Assembly: GCA_030374735.1 (NCBI GenBank)
Contig: JASCIV010000078.1
Coordinates: forward strand, 1-53,089
DNA length: 53,089 bases
Source: Gracilaria caudata
Lineage: Eukaryota; Rhodophyta; Florideophyceae; Gracilariales; Gracilariaceae
Direction of reading: 5' to 3'
Shown here piece after piece: positions 36,296 through 48,800 of this stretch (its first letter is position 1; every line of letters begins with the position of its first letter). A program made the position numbers and the translations under genes. The notes under the pieces are model-generated. The model saw nothing but the letters and a program-made list of their open reading frames with translations, searched no databases and was not told the origin of the DNA.

Positions 36296-38140
36296 CTACA
36301 AGATGCACTGAGGCAATTGATCCCACATGGCCACCTCAAATCCATCCATCAAAGCGTTCACAGAAGCTACAATGATATTAGGATGGGCGTACACAGTCGT
36401 CCATCTCTTCCCGTTAGACGAATCTTCAAACTCCACCATTACTCGAGTTATGGCAGCTGTCCCACTTGCATTATCGAGAATGCGCACCTTGTAATCGACT
36501 AAAGATACTGTTCTCAACGGCTTGTACACAGGGAGAAGACATTTCTGAAGCGCGCCGTTCACCGCATCTACAGGACCATTTCCTTCCGCAATCTCAAAAC
36601 ATACCTTCGTAGGACACAGATCGCCACCATCCTTTGGTCCCAATAACGCAAGTTTCACTGAAGCCTGTGTAACTGACTCATTTCTAGGCGTCGCATTCTG
36701 GTCTTCTCCATATACGACGCGCTTATTATCAGTTGAGACAGAGAAGTCAAGCAGTTCAAACGGTGGTCTATATCCTTTCACAGTGCGTCTCAACATCAGT
36801 TCTAGGCTTGCTTCGGCGCCCTCGAAGCTGTAGCCTTTGTTTTCCAGCTCTTTAACCTGCTGCAGTACAGATTTTGCACGCGCATTCCAATCTTTGACAT
36901 CTTCTTCATCTCCATCCGGATGCAACCCAAGCTCTTTCGCCTTTGTAATGATATTCCGCCTTCCAGACAACTCAGAGACGAGGATACGTCGCTCGTTCCC
37001 AACGAGCTCCGGGTCAATGTGCTGGTAAGTGTTAGCGTCCTTAAGCACGGCTGCCACATGAAGTCCTCCCTTGTGTGCAAAACTGGATGAGCCCACATAC
37101 GGCCGACTGGGAACGTGTGGCTGGTTTGCCACTTCATCTGCATACCTCGATACATTGGTCAACTGTGACAAGTGATCCCCAACACAGTTGTAACCCATTT
37201 TGAGTTGGAGAGTTGGCACAATGCTCATCAGGTTTGCGTTGCCTGTGCGTTCACCAAAGCCATTTACTGTTCCTTGAACAAGTGAAGCGCCAGCGTGGAC
37301 AGCCGCAATCGAATTGGACACAGCGAGTTCCATATCATTATGGCAGTGGATACCAATCTTCACGGATGGAAACTCAGAGACCACCATTCGAGTAATATCT
37401 TCAATCTCCCACGGCAAAGTTCCACCATTTGTATCGCACAGAACGAGCACATCAACCCCAGACTGTGCCGCTGCATTCAAACACGATAGGGCATAACTAG
37501 GGTCAGCTTTATATCCATCAAAGAAATGCTCAGCATCCAGCATTACTTCCTTTCCATGAAGCTTAAAGAACTCTACCGTTTCTGAAATCATGGCGAGATT
37601 CTCCTCGAGAGTGGCTTCAAGAACAACTGTAACCTGTGTGTTCCACGCCTTTCCCACAAGCGTAACAACCGGCGTATCAGCATTGAGTAACGCAAGAACA
37701 TTCTTATCCTTCTCGCAGGTGGTGCCCTTATAGCGCGTACTACCAAACGCTACCAATTTGGCATTTCGGAGGTCTTTACACTGAGCAAAGAACGCCTCGT
37801 CCTTCGGGTTGCTGCCCGGCCACCCTCCCTCGATGTAATGCACGCCGAATTGGTCAAGGCGATGCGCGATTTTGATCTTATCAGGAACAGTGAATGAAAT
37901 TCCCTCACCCTGTGACCCGTCTCTTAAGGTTGTGTCATATATGTACACTGTCTTCTGCTCCTTGATAAGCGCCGAAGAAGCAGCCCGCTCTGTAGCAGAC
38001 GAAACGCGAGCCGACCTACGTCTGGCAGGCGCAACCATCGTCACATACGTGCGCCGACAAGCAGTGTCACACCGCACTGGTCGCCACGACCGTCGCACTG
38101 GCAAACAGCCTGTCCTCACGAACGCCTCCTCTGCAATCAT
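36296..38140 (-). CDS. cimA: Citramalate synthase (CimA family)
   Basis: 614 aa. The family condenses acetyl-CoA with pyruvate to (R)-citramalate, the first step of a threonine-independent route to isoleucine. The DRE-TIM barrel starts at about 66 with YIYDTTLRDGSQGEGISF; the following IEGGWPGSNPKDEAFF is typical of CimA rather than LeuA. Other key motifs are LCDTNGGTLPWEI, IHCHNDMELAVSN, GFGERTGNANL and SSFAHKGGLHV. The C-terminal ~130 residues form the LeuA-type allosteric domain. The N-terminal ~60 residues are Arg/Ser/Ala-rich with few acids, consistent with a plastid or mitochondrial targeting sequence. Substrate preference is inferred from family resemblance. Confidence 0.88.
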   Translation of the reverse strand: MIAEEAFVRTGCLPVRRSWRPVRCDTACRRTYVTMVAPARRRSARVSSATERAASSALIKEQKTVYIYDTTLRDGSQGEGISFTVPDKIKIAHRLDQFGVHYIEGGWPGSNPKDEAFFAQCKDLRNAKLVAFGSTRYKGTTCEKDKNVLALLNADTPVVTLVGKAWNTQVTVVLEATLEENLAMISETVEFFKLHGKEVMLDAEHFFDGYKADPSYALSCLNAAAQSGVDVLVLCDTNGGTLPWEIEDITRMVVSEFPSVKIGIHCHNDMELAVSNSIAAVHAGASLVQGTVNGFGERTGNANLMSIVPTLQLKMGYNCVGDHLSQLTNVSRYADEVANQPHVPSRPYVGSSSFAHKGGLHVAAVLKDANTYQHIDPELVGNERRILVSELSGRRNIITKAKELGLHPDGDEEDVKDWNARAKSVLQQVKELENKGYSFEGAEASLELMLRRTVKGYRPPFELLDFSVSTDNKRVVYGEDQNATPRNESVTQASVKLALLGPKDGGDLCPTKVCFEIAEGNGPVDAVNGALQKCLLPVYKPLRTVSLVDYKVRILDNASGTAAITRVMVEFEDSSNGKRWTTVYAHPNIIVASVNALMDGFEVAMWDQLPQCIL

Positions 38141-39089
38141 TGTACGGGCAGCAAGTAACTACAAGCACAGATTGGAGACCACTGCTTACTTGGTAAGTTG
38201 CCGAGGGTGGACAAGACTCGACGACTGCCGGGCAGTCTTGCAATCTGTTTGCTTCCCATCGAGGGCAAACTGAGCAGCTCGAAGCAGCTCAGATGCATGT
38301 TCAACGCTTCCCCTTCTGTCCGCTTGTTGGCCACGTGCCACGCCGAGCGTCACTTCAAAAACACGGCGAGAATCGTATGCAAATCTTGACGGCGCCATTT
38401 GAACCAATGACACGCGGCGCCTGCAAAAGTACAGATACACGTACAAGATATCATACGTCGCGCGCTTTCCGACACACGGCCATCTCCTCATTCCGCTTTC
38501 CTCTTCCGATTCGCCCCAATAGTTCGTCTCGCACATTTGAAAAGTCGAGCAGGGCAATGCGCACTGACGCTGGGCTGCAAGGTCTCGAGGGGCTCGAGTG
38601 AAAGATGCTTCTGCGGAAAGCTCTTGCCCCGGATGATCATGTCACTTCCCCTATTGGCCTGTTCAGTGCGGTTAAGCTTCTGAGGATTCGGCTCATCTTG
38701 GCGAGTTACATCCTTTGCAGTGACAGTGCGCTAACCATAGTTCCTTCGGTCCTTGTTTTGCCATCACTTGGAAAGGAACAATAACGCATGGCAAAAGTTT
38801 TCCTTCAGTATTTCAACCCATATCAGAGTTTTCAGCTCACACGATTACATCTGCTACTGATTGTCGCAAGTCGCGAGTATGAAGGGTTCTGGATACTGTT
38901 CTTTTTATTGCTCTACAGTGTAGAGTCTGCAGTGTAGACTACAAAGGTGCACTACAGATAATCAGTGCCGCATGTAGTGAGCGAACATTTTGTATCCCTT
39001 CTGCTCACGTGACCCAATTTCAACCCACCACAAACCTTACTTGTTCGATCGAAAAAGTTTCAACACCCATAGCGCAGCAAACCTCGACG
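38141..39089. other. Region upstream of citramalate synthase
   Basis: A minus frame (38186-38557) upstream of cimA ends at a donor-like AA-GTAAGC, so it may be a non-coding or coding first exon. No splice I tried keeps the cimA frame. 38640-39089 shows no gene. Confidence 0.4.
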
Positions 39090-40172
39090 TCAGCGCTTCA
39101 GGCTTCGGTAATAGGCGGCCTTAAACTGCTCAAGGCAAATGAATGTCAGAATTGTATGTGGCCCAAGTCTTAGAAAGTAGGGAGTCATCCCCTTCCACAA
39201 ACTGAAGAATCCTTCTCGCCGTGCGGTCTTTGTAAGTGCATCCAACATTCCCGTGTATTCGGGAACGCCATTGATGACTTTCATATTCTGCACTCTGGTC
39301 TTCGCAGAATCAAGTGGAATCGAAACAACAGTTGCGAAGAATGCAGAAACCGTACTTGCCATCGCGTGTGCGTAAATATTATCACCAACAACGCCCGTCT
39401 TCAAAATATTCTCCTTTGCCTGATCGTACGTGGCTAACTGCGCAATGTTTAGCACCATAGCTCGTCCCACGGTGGGCATCGTGCCTCGCCACAGAGTCAA
39501 AAGACCTTCTTCTTTGGTTACTCTTGAAAGGGCATTCACCACATTTGTATAACCACGTCGCTCTGCAGCTGGTAGTCTTCCGTCCGCAGTCATTCGAATC
39601 AGCGCCACTTCAGCCGGTGTACCTACTACGGCACCAATACCACCTGCTACCATTCCCGCGAACGCCTTCTTGTAGAACGGTAAGGGCGATCCGTCAGGAG
39701 ACATAAAGTCCTTCAAAACACCAAATGTTCCCAGACGACCAGTCGTATACGTCATTTGTCGGAATAAACCCGCTGTCAGGCCTCGATATAGTCCACTGAC
39801 GCCTTCTGTCGCCGCAACTGATTGCAATGTTGTGACAAAACCGCTGATGGAGCGCACGGGTTAGAACGAGATTTAGCTGTTCATGCGGGTTGTGCTTCTC
39901 TAGGACTTACTGGTTCAATATGCCGGGGGTTGCAGTGGCTAGCTGCATTCTTGTCTTCACGAGATCGATGGGCTGCACAACGCATGTTGCCGCCATACCT
40001 GCCGCACAACAACCGATCATGAGGTTAGATTCCAAAGAAGCATGAGTTGCGACAATGTGAGATTTGCTTTTGTGTGATGTATCTTACCAGCAGAGCCGCC
40101 AAAAACGAATTGTAGGTACTTAGGTATCTGTACCGTTGGTATGGAAGGTTTCTTCGATGCGGATGATGACAT
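39090..40172 (-). CDS. Mitochondrial 2-oxoglutarate/malate-type carrier, three exons
   Basis: 308 aa when spliced: exon 1 40172-40088, exon 2 39998-39911, exon 3 39843-39090, with introns of 89 and 67 nt (GTAAGA..CAG, GTAAGT..CAG). This is a mitochondrial carrier family protein with three repeats and the signatures QPIDLVKTRMQ, TPAEVALIRM and IPLDSAKTRVQ. VGTPAEVALIRMTADGRLP and FFSLWKGMTPYFLRLGPHT are near-identical to the oxoglutarate carrier (SLC25A11) and plant dicarboxylate/tricarboxylate carriers. It would exchange dicarboxylates across the inner membrane. Without splicing, exon 3 alone would lack the first signature and the first helix. The exon 2/3 join (His-Gly-Phe) is the least certain. 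Confidence 0.9.
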
Positions 40173-40825
40173 TTTGATGCTGGCAATGAAAAATGAATTC
40201 GCCGTGTTACTGCTTTATGGCATCTGAGCTCAAAATTGGTTGAGATAGGTTTGCCGTCCGTTGCGGCAGTCTTGTCAGTCTCTACTACCTTCGTAGACAC
40301 TCAGTCTCTGTAGGTGACAAGATCCGGAAGATTACGGAGGGAACGTGTGCCAGGACAGGAGGCTGGAAAGCACGGAAAGAAGAATTTGTCACGGCACTTG
40401 GAACGTCTCTGTTCGCGAATCAAGTCTACTAGGGTATACGATCATGGATTGTTGAGGGCGTTCCGCAAAAATGACTTGATCTTTGAATGTTTAGCCGCTG
40501 TGTCAAACCCAGTGCCATGTTTGGACGAATATCACGATCGATTCTATTGGCCATACCCCATAGGTCCCCCTTTCCATTCAGCCAGCGCCACATGGGCTTT
40601 CGCCATTGGGTGATCCCCTGATGCGGCACCGTCCGAAACGAGAGGTCCCTGACCGCCGTCAGCCACCACCTCAATTCCCTTACCATGCGCTGGTCAAGGT
40701 ATTCGAGCCAACTCTCTTGGTTAACGCTGCATCTTCTCTTATCGGCTCTAATCTGTGTTTCCGTTTGCGAAACTTGCCACCCCGAACTCAGATCTAACAG
40801 CTGCGTTGATAAATCGATGAAAGAG
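40173..40825. other. Region between carrier and NDK
   Basis: This should hold the divergent promoters of the carrier and NDK. A minus frame at 40429-40854 is Trp/Arg-rich (RELRWWLTAVRDLSFR) with no recognised domain; it overlaps the NDK start and is probably chance or a relic. Confidence 0.4.
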
Positions 40826-41527
40826 ATGGCTGAACAATCGTTTATAATGATCAAGCCTGATGGTACGTGAGATGCAATACCGGTGATCTTATTTGCATAG
40901 AACTAACATGTTGGCCACTCTTCAAATGTGGAAGGCGTTCAACGTGGTCTGGTCTCTGAAATCATCGGTCGTTTTGAACGACGTGGTTACAAGCTTGTTG
41001 CGATGAAATTGGTGAAGCCGACTATGCAGCTTGCTGAACAACATTACGTGCGTTAACCCATACTGTCGGGACTTAAAACTGAGTTCGAGTTCAGAGTTAC
41101 TAACTTTCGACACTCTTATTTCGGTTTGAATTCCTAGGCGGATCTGAGTGAGAGGCCCTTTTTCCCTGCCTTGACCGAATTCCTTTCTAGTTCCCCCGTG
41201 GTGGCTATGGTATGGAGTGGCGAGGACATCGTCGTGCAAGGGTAAGTTCAGGAAGTTCCATTTCTTTTTCGAAGTAGGCCAATGTCGCCCATATGTACCG
41301 ATTCTGACTTACATAACAATTGATATAGACGCGCGATGATCGGTGCTACAAACCCGCTCAAGTCTGCTCCAGGTACTATTCGTGGTGACCTTGCTATCGT
41401 CACAGGAAAGAATATCATCCATGGCTCTGACTCGGTTGAAAGCGCGAAGAAGGAAATTGCTTTGTGGTTTAACGAAGATGAGTTGTGCGACTACGAGAAG
41501 TGCACCGAAACGTGGATCTATGAGTGA
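40826..41527 (+). CDS. NDK: Nucleoside diphosphate kinase, four exons
   Basis: 150 aa. Exons 40826-40862, 40935-41047, 41138-41241 and 41329-41527; introns of 72, 90 and 87 nt with GT..AG ends, each join keeping the family sequence (KPDG-VQRGLVSEI, QHY-ADLSERPFF, VVQG-RAMIGATNP). NDK transfers the terminal phosphate among nucleoside triphosphates. The phospho-His lies in the motif NIIHGSDS, and the nucleotide-binding Lys is in FIMIKPDG. The length is the normal eukaryotic one with the C-terminal WIYE. No targeting sequence precedes MAEQSF, so the cytosolic form is likely. An in-frame ATG three codons upstream (40817) is an alternative start. Confidence 0.95.
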
Positions 41528-43150
41528 GCACTCCTACATGGGCTCCCCCTCGCGCATTGTGATGGCATGGAGGAATGGGCCACAAGTTCCACTGACATGC
41601 TGTCAGCGTAAAGGAGGCATGCTTATGTTGTAGAACTCTAGCCTTGTGTCCGCGCGTATCACCACAGGATTAGGAAGCCGATGTCATGTTAGATATCGGG
41701 TTATCCTCCTAATCTGAAGCGACAGCTCTCACTATTTCGAAAGGGCACATGGACCAAGTGACCCGGTGGTTTCTTTCAACCACAGTATTTCCAAAACTCA
41801 CTAAACCATGCTTCATTTAGGTTCTCTTGCACTACTATGTCGATGAGAGTGGAGAGTAATATAACCGTTCCATGTCGGCGAAAGCCACCGCGTTTGTCGC
41901 AGTTACACTGCGAGACAAAGGAGTGTTCAAGTACCTCGGCCTCTCCTGTGCTATCTGCACTAGATTTTTACGTTTCACCAAAGTCAAAGAAAGTCAGGAA
42001 GCTGCCACGCTTGAGTTCTTATTGGTCTAGATGATGTAGGAACAATGGAAGAAAGCACCACACGGATATCTATACACTTGCACAATCTCTTCCTTTCACT
42101 GGGCGCTGGAAGCAGTAAACACGATGAATAATCACTAGTTTGTACAGTCCGGCATTGTTTGTGCCCAACGCTGCTGTCGTTTTGAGTCCAAACATCTATC
42201 AGCAGAGCGGAATGTCGTGAGAGTGCTCCTTGAGAGTGGGGGAGCAAGGCTGAAATTCTATGGTGGAATACTGAAGGACATTCAGCACAATCCGGAAGAG
42301 CGCTCATGTTAAGTGCACGTTCCGATAGTGTACCACGTCGACAACGGATGCAGTTCCGCTATATGAGCATGTCAACTCATGAAGCTCTTCGGCTGCGTGT
42401 AAAAAGAAGGTAGTCCTCGTCAGACAAATCCTGCAGTGAACCAGTATGGTCGTGGCAAAAGCTCGCGAGTCTTCACTCCGGCCTGAGTCACGTTTGAACT
42501 TGTACCCCGAAGCGACTAGGTTCCTGCACGGAGTACAAAGAGGTTTCATCCTATGCCCCCGCGCCAAGGATTCAGAGCTTTATATTGGTGTGCCCCTGAG
42601 TCTGCTTTGCGTGCATTTCGGCAATTGTTGCTGACATAGTTCTCCATTGTTCCACGCTGAAGCTCTGTCGGCCGAATTTTGCTTTACAATCACTACTTCT
42701 GTTGATAGTTCACGCTGCCTTGGCTGCAAGTGTTGGCCCTGCACTTTTGTTCAAACGTCTCGGAATCGCTGGAGTGTAACTCACGGTTTCGAAACCTTTA
42801 ATTCGAGTCGTGGAATGCCAGAGAACCGGGCAGCTCGTAAGTTTGGCGTGACCGGAGGGGCGAATCTGGGTGTCGCACTCTTCAAAGACTATAGCGCGTC
42901 TCGAGTTGCCCCACTGGCGTTGCTCGACTTCCGTTACCTTCTGGCCCACCAGTTCCAGTCACGCATTTCGACGTTGTTGGCTGTTTTGCAGCCGTTTAAG
43001 TCTTGCATAATTTTTGAAGAATCCTCCATACTCGTGATACGACAATTCCATTTCTGGTTTTCGAGCCAAGTTCGAAGGCACTTTGCCTCGTTTTCATTTC
43101 ATCCGTAGTTTGGTCAACACATATCTGTTTTACCAGGTTCTTCCTTCCAT
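41528..43150. other. Intergenic region between NDK and CNNM-like gene
   Basis: About 1.6 kb without a recognised gene. The plus frame ending at 43108 (about 150 codons) has no ATG near its start and no domain. Confidence 0.5.
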
Positions 43151-45150
43151 ATGTTTTCATTGTACTATTTACTGCGTCTTGCGAGCGATGGCGGGGCGAA
43201 TACTCGGAGTGGCCAAGAACTTTCACCACTTCATGGTCTTCCGGCTCCAATTCTGGTTGTGCTCGCTCTTGCATGTTTGTGTCTTGCTGCGTGCGTGGCG
43301 GGTCTAACTCTTGGTCTAATGAGCCTGGATACAACAGGTCTCGATATCGTTATGCAAAGCAACAATGCAAAGCAAGCTGCCGCTGCGCGTGCTATCAAGC
43401 CCATTCGAGAGCAGGGCAATCTCCTTCTTGTCACGCTCTTATTCGCAAACACTATTGCTACAGAGCTATTGCCTCTGGTTTTGGATGCTCTGGTCCCGGG
43501 TGGTATCTTTTCTCTGGTTGTGTCAGTAGTGTCGATTATGCTTTTCGGAGAGATTATTCCACAAGCTATATGTTCACGCCATCCTTTAATTATCGGTTCA
43601 TACATGATTGGATTCGTGAAGTTCCTGCGTACGCTCTTATATCCCGTTTCATTTCCCATTGCCTGGGTATTAGACGCTTTCTTGGGCGAGGAGTTAGGAA
43701 CCATTTACAACCGGGAAGAACTGAAGGGTCTAATCGACGTGCACGCGAGCAATGCTGTTTTGACTCAGGATGAAACTACAATTTTGAAGGGAGCACTTGA
43801 GTTTTCTGCTAAGACTGTTTCACAAATTCTTACCCCCGCGAAGAATGTGTTTATGCTAGACATAGACTCTCGACTCGACCGCGAGACAATGCTACAGATT
43901 CTCAGAAGCGGACATTCTCGCGTACCGCTTTATGAAGATAACCAGCACAACATCGTTTGTTTGCTACTGGTCAAACAGATCATTCTCGTGAATCCGGATG
44001 ATAACCTCCCAATCCGCTCTCTAATATCAAGGAAACAGAGAAACCACAAGGTCCGCGTCGCGCCGGCTCTTGAGTGTTCAGATAATACGCTTATTTCAGA
44101 TCTTTTGAATGAGTTCCAGAAGGGAAGAAGTCATATGGCCATTGTATACAACGATATTCATCTTGACCACGATGAGCGGGAGTTTGTAGGAATTGTTTCA
44201 ATCGAGGATATTATTGAAGAAATTCTACAGGTATGTTTGCAAGCAATGCCGAACCTTTTCAGTTATCCCGTTCCATTACCAAGCGTGAAGTAGCATCCGA
44301 TCCCTCCATTCAAAGGGACTGTATTCGATGTAGGGCAAGAAGTAATGAACTAACCATGAGCAATGAATCTATTTTGAAACTGCAGGAGGAAATCATTGAC
44401 GAAACTGATACATATATTGATAACACAAACAGAGCAAAAGTTTTGGTCCGAGACTCTAACGGTAAACTCGTTCGTACGACGACCGTCAGTACTCACACTA
44501 TGGTTCTACCCAGAAATTCAGGCGCTTCTGTCGTGGTCAAGGAAGTTGACGTGAAGTCTTTGCGAAAGCCACTAAAGAACTCTGGCGAAGAGTATCCGCG
44601 GGACTGGAAGAAGCCTAAGACCACAAAACGGGACTCGTCGATACTACAAAGCTTGTCTGGGGAAGATGATGTTGCCCTAGAGTGTCTACCTGATCTCGAA
44701 AAAGGAATCGTTGCCACTCAGCTTTCGCCGACGCTTCGTCCTCAATCATCAGAGATGACCCCTCTTGTTCAAGAGGATGCCGAGGCCGAAATCGCTGGCA
44801 GTCCAGACATTCAGTATGCCATTTTGCCTAACGAATCTTCACTTTCAATGATGGGTGAGGACGACAATGTGGTACCAGAAGACATTGTACGTAGAACTAA
44901 TTCGAGTTCTGATGTTTCCGTCGCTCCTGATCCTTCCACACATTCAGTCACAGTCGTAAGAGATAAGGACGAGAAGAAGCCGTTGCAAGTACGTCCGCTG
45001 CCCAAAGACGCCTCAGACGCTCGTGCCGTTCAAATTCCACCGCGTGTGCGCCCAAGCACGAGTGCAGTAGGTGGGGCGTCAAGTCCATCCATGCGTTCTT
45101 ATGGATCAATACGCCCCGCCGAAGAACAGGAGGATGAATCTGGGGATTAA
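43151..45150 (+). CDS. CNNM/ACDP-type DUF21-CBS membrane protein, two exons
   Basis: 614 aa: exon 1 43151-44230, intron 44231-44385 (GTATGT...TGCAG, 155 nt), exon 2 44386-45150. The join gives EDIIEEILQ-EEIIDETD, the conserved end of the second CBS domain. The N-terminal DUF21 domain (about residues 30-190) has four hydrophobic helices, with GLTLGLMSLDTTGLDIV and LFGEIIPQAICSR typical of CNNM/Mam3. A CBS pair follows (about 215-360; GHSRVPLYED, GIVSIEDIIEEIL). The C-terminal ~250 residues are charged and probably disordered. Family members take part in Mg2+ homeostasis at the plasma or vacuolar membrane. If the intron is retained, the protein stops 20 codons later, after the CBS pair. Confidence 0.92.
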
Positions 45151-45852
45151 GACGTAGCATCAGAGAGTGTTAAGCAATACATCGGGAAGGGCTCTGGAGG
45201 TTCTCGCGATTAGTCCCATTTCTGTTCTTCGGCATTTTAGTATCTTAGAGAACTGGGAGACATAACGCTGATCAATACGAATCTGTACATTTTATTATCA
45301 CAGCTTTGCTTCTATCAGCCGAAGTTGTAGAACTCCCAGCAATAAGACGCAAAAAAAATCATAAATCACTCTTCTACTTCTGCTGGACTTCATGATCGAT
45401 ATTAACTGTGAAGCTAATACGGAGATACATTTCATGCATCTGTCACAAACGATGTCTTTGTCAAAGCTATCCTTATCCTAGAGGGATACCCTTGCTTTGT
45501 CAATTGCGTGCGGTGATTCTAACGTGTATGCCCTCGACCAAGTTGCATCGATAAAGAGGACAGAGGTCTGCTTGAACAGTGCCTCTCGAAGCATCATTTC
45601 GAAGTTTTCGTCGTTCCACCATTTCGCAGGTCTTGAGCCTCATCAAGAGGACTCGCGAAAAGTTATCCCTCTTTTAGAATTCAGCATAAATGCTGGCATT
45701 TTAAAAAAAAAGGAAGCATGACTAAGCGTTACCTTTGCATACTCTGTAGATGTACGAAGGGTACCATCGTACAAATATATTCGAAGGCCTTTCTGGGTCC
45801 ATTCATTCGTGCTGGCCGATTGTAACGTCGCTTATCACCGACTGGATTGCAT
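45151..45852. other. Spacer between CNNM-like gene and DHX57
   Basis: AT-rich, with A-runs near 45351 and 45704. No gene is supported. Confidence 0.55.
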
Positions 45853-48800
45853 ATGGGGAAACGGAAAGGTAGAACTGGTTCCGGTGGAGCCGTTGTCTCC
45901 TCCCTTTCGAGGAATTCAGGCGGGACTCTGAGAAGTCGAGGTGATGGAAGACCTGGCAGTTCGTCGAGGGCCAATTTAAGACGAGAAGATCACGAACTCA
46001 ATGAGTTAGCGAAACTCCCCTCAAGTGGAAAGCGAAACTCAACTCCGTCCAGCTCATCTAATGCTTCAAGCTCTGGAGCCCAGTCTTCAGGATGGCTTGG
46101 AAAATCCCCGCAGCAAATGTTACGAGAATGGTGCATCAAGAACAATCGTAAGCGTCCCTAGTATGTTTCTATTATTCGGTAAACATCTCACCGAATTTAT
46201 CCCCAGAATCTAACTGAGCTGTGAAATTTGTGCTGAACCTGTTCCGTCAGTTTCTCTAAAATGAACAATTCAGATCTTGTACGTTGCACTATTCCTCAAG
46301 GTCGCAAAGATGGGAAACCCGTCAAGGGTTCTGCTTTTGAAAGGATAATTGGCGTTGGACAAAAGCCTGGCGATGAGTACGCTGCTCTAAACGTACTGCA
46401 TCAGGTCGAACGTGGAAAACCTTTGGAAAGGCTGTTGGCCCCAGAATTCCGTGAAGTATGGCTTTCTCTAGACAAGATATTTGCAGAAGTTCAGCAAAAC
46501 CAGGAAAAGCGCGCAGCTGCCGCGGAACAACGCAAACAAAAGGCAGATCGACGTTCAAGATTTCAGAAGAACCAAGAGTCCGCGACGATTAGTATTTCTT
46601 CAGCTTCTCGTCAACTCATTGAGGACGTCCTGCTCGAGCAAAAAGCTACCGGGCAGCAAGGACAGCTTTCAGCTTCTCAGGGAACTAATTCGAAACAACT
46701 GACCAATTCAGCCTCAAACGTTCAACGAGAGCTTTTGGTGCTTGGTTTTGCGGAACTTGATGCCACTGATGCGAGCCAGAGGTTTGCAAATATTGAAGAT
46801 GCACTTGATTATCTATGCTTAAATCTTGATGAGACAGAGCTGCCAGACAAGTTTGCCGCAAAGGCTGATGTTGAAGTCGTACAGTTTTATTCGAAGGATA
46901 GCGTTGAAGGCCCACGAAGAGTTGATAGCCAGCGGCGAGATGAGCTTTGCGACTATCTTTGTCTATCCCGTTATGCTGCTGAAAAGGCGTTGAAGAGATC
47001 AGGTGGAGACTTTGAGGCAGGTTTTCGTACTCTTTACGAAACATTAACGTACAAACCTTTTACGAGAGTTCCTGGACTTGAACCGGATCGTGAGATCATG
47101 TCGCAACTGGTTTCGGAGGAAAGCGAATCTCTGTCTGCCATTTACACGGAAGATGTCAGATTGGGGATTGGTGTATTCCCTGCATTCCCAGATAAATGGG
47201 GCGCAGTTGTGAATATCGGAGATGGATTTCCAGCGTTGCAAACTTCGACGCCGGCCTCTGTGGTTTTCATTGATTTGAATCAACAATATCCTTTCTCGGC
47301 CCCGGCCGTTTTGGTATTAGGGTGCTCAGATGAGTCTAGAGATGAGCAAGATTCTCTGACATTAGCGCAGAAACGATTGTTGATGAGAGCAGCAGCTGGA
47401 AAGCTATCTGAGTTGTATGATTCGGTGGATAGATATGACTCTTCGTCCAAAGCAGTTCCTATTCTATGCGTGTATGAAGTGCTTGCACTAATTTGTCATG
47501 GGACAGCTGAAGAACTGCTGAAGTACACAACGATTCAAAGAACGAACAGTGGAACCATCTCAAACGAGTCCAGAAAAGAGCGACCATTGGGAAAGCATAA
47601 GCAATTAATGCAACCTCAGAAAGGGAGGAATGAAATCGTTAGCACCAATGCAGAACGACTGTTTCCAGCCGCTCCACTTCAGGAGTCTCGGGAACTCAAG
47701 GAAATGAGAAAGCAAAGGCAGAGGCTGCCAGCTTACAATTCCAGAGGTGAGATTCTATCTGCTGTCAAAGAGCACCAAGTGGTGGTCATAAGCGGGGCAA
47801 CAGGTTCTGGGAAGACCACGCAAATACCCCAGTTCATTTTGGAGGACGCTACCGAGAATAACATTCCTGTTTCAATTGTCTGCACGCAGCCAAGACGAAT
47901 AGCAGCGATGTCTGTCGCAGAGCGTGTAGCTGCGGAACGATGCCAAAATGTTGGCGAGAGCGTCGGATATCAAGTGAAGCTGAATTCCCGTCGTTCAACA
48001 AAAACGAGGTTAACATTCTGCACTACTGGTGTTCTGTTGCGTCGTTTACAGTCTGACCCGCTTCTCAAAAGCATTTCCCACGTTGTGGTGGATGAGGTTC
48101 ACGAGAGATCTTCAGAGACTGATTTCCTCATGCTCATTATTCGAGACATTTTGCCGCTCAGGCCCAGGCTACGAGTTGTCTTGATGTCGGCCACACTTGA
48201 AGCAGAGAAGTTTGCAGAATATTTCTCGAATGTCTCGACGGTACCAAAATCAACTCTTACTGAAGTCCCCGTGGTTTCTATCCCGGGCAGAACGTTCCCT
48301 GTAGAAGAGTATTATCTTGAGGATGTGATCAATTTAACGGGCTATTCTCTCAAACCCGGAGATCGGTATGCGAAGAGAAATTGGAGAGCGCCCAAAAAAG
48401 ATGTCTTGGACGGGAGCGAGGAACAGCGTTCTATGTACATGCGCCAAAGTGCGACTGAGCTTGCTGCTGCGGATGACCCGTCTGATGATGAATACGGTGA
48501 GGACGTGTATGAGGAAAGGAATGGAGCAAGTCAAAGACTTCAAGCTTCTTCTCGACCACTCTTTAAACCTGAAACACAGAACCAACACGGAAATCGACGT
48601 ATGGCCTCTCTTATCGAAGAATCTCTCGTGAACTTTGACTTGATTGACATGCTTGTGAGACACGTAGATGTTCAGAACCGCCGACATGGCAAGAACGGTG
48701 CTATTCTGATTTTCCTGCCTGGTACTGCGGAAATCTCGACTATGGTTCAGAGATTATCCTTCGGCGATGGATCAAATCAATTATGGCCAATGCCACTTCA

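Noticed and set aside
40429..40854. Trp/Arg-rich 141-codon minus frame
   Set aside because: No recognisable domain, and it overlaps the certain NDK first exon on the other strand; kept only as a note.
42500..43108. About 150-codon plus frame before the CNNM gene
   Set aside because: No ATG at its start, no domain and irregular composition.
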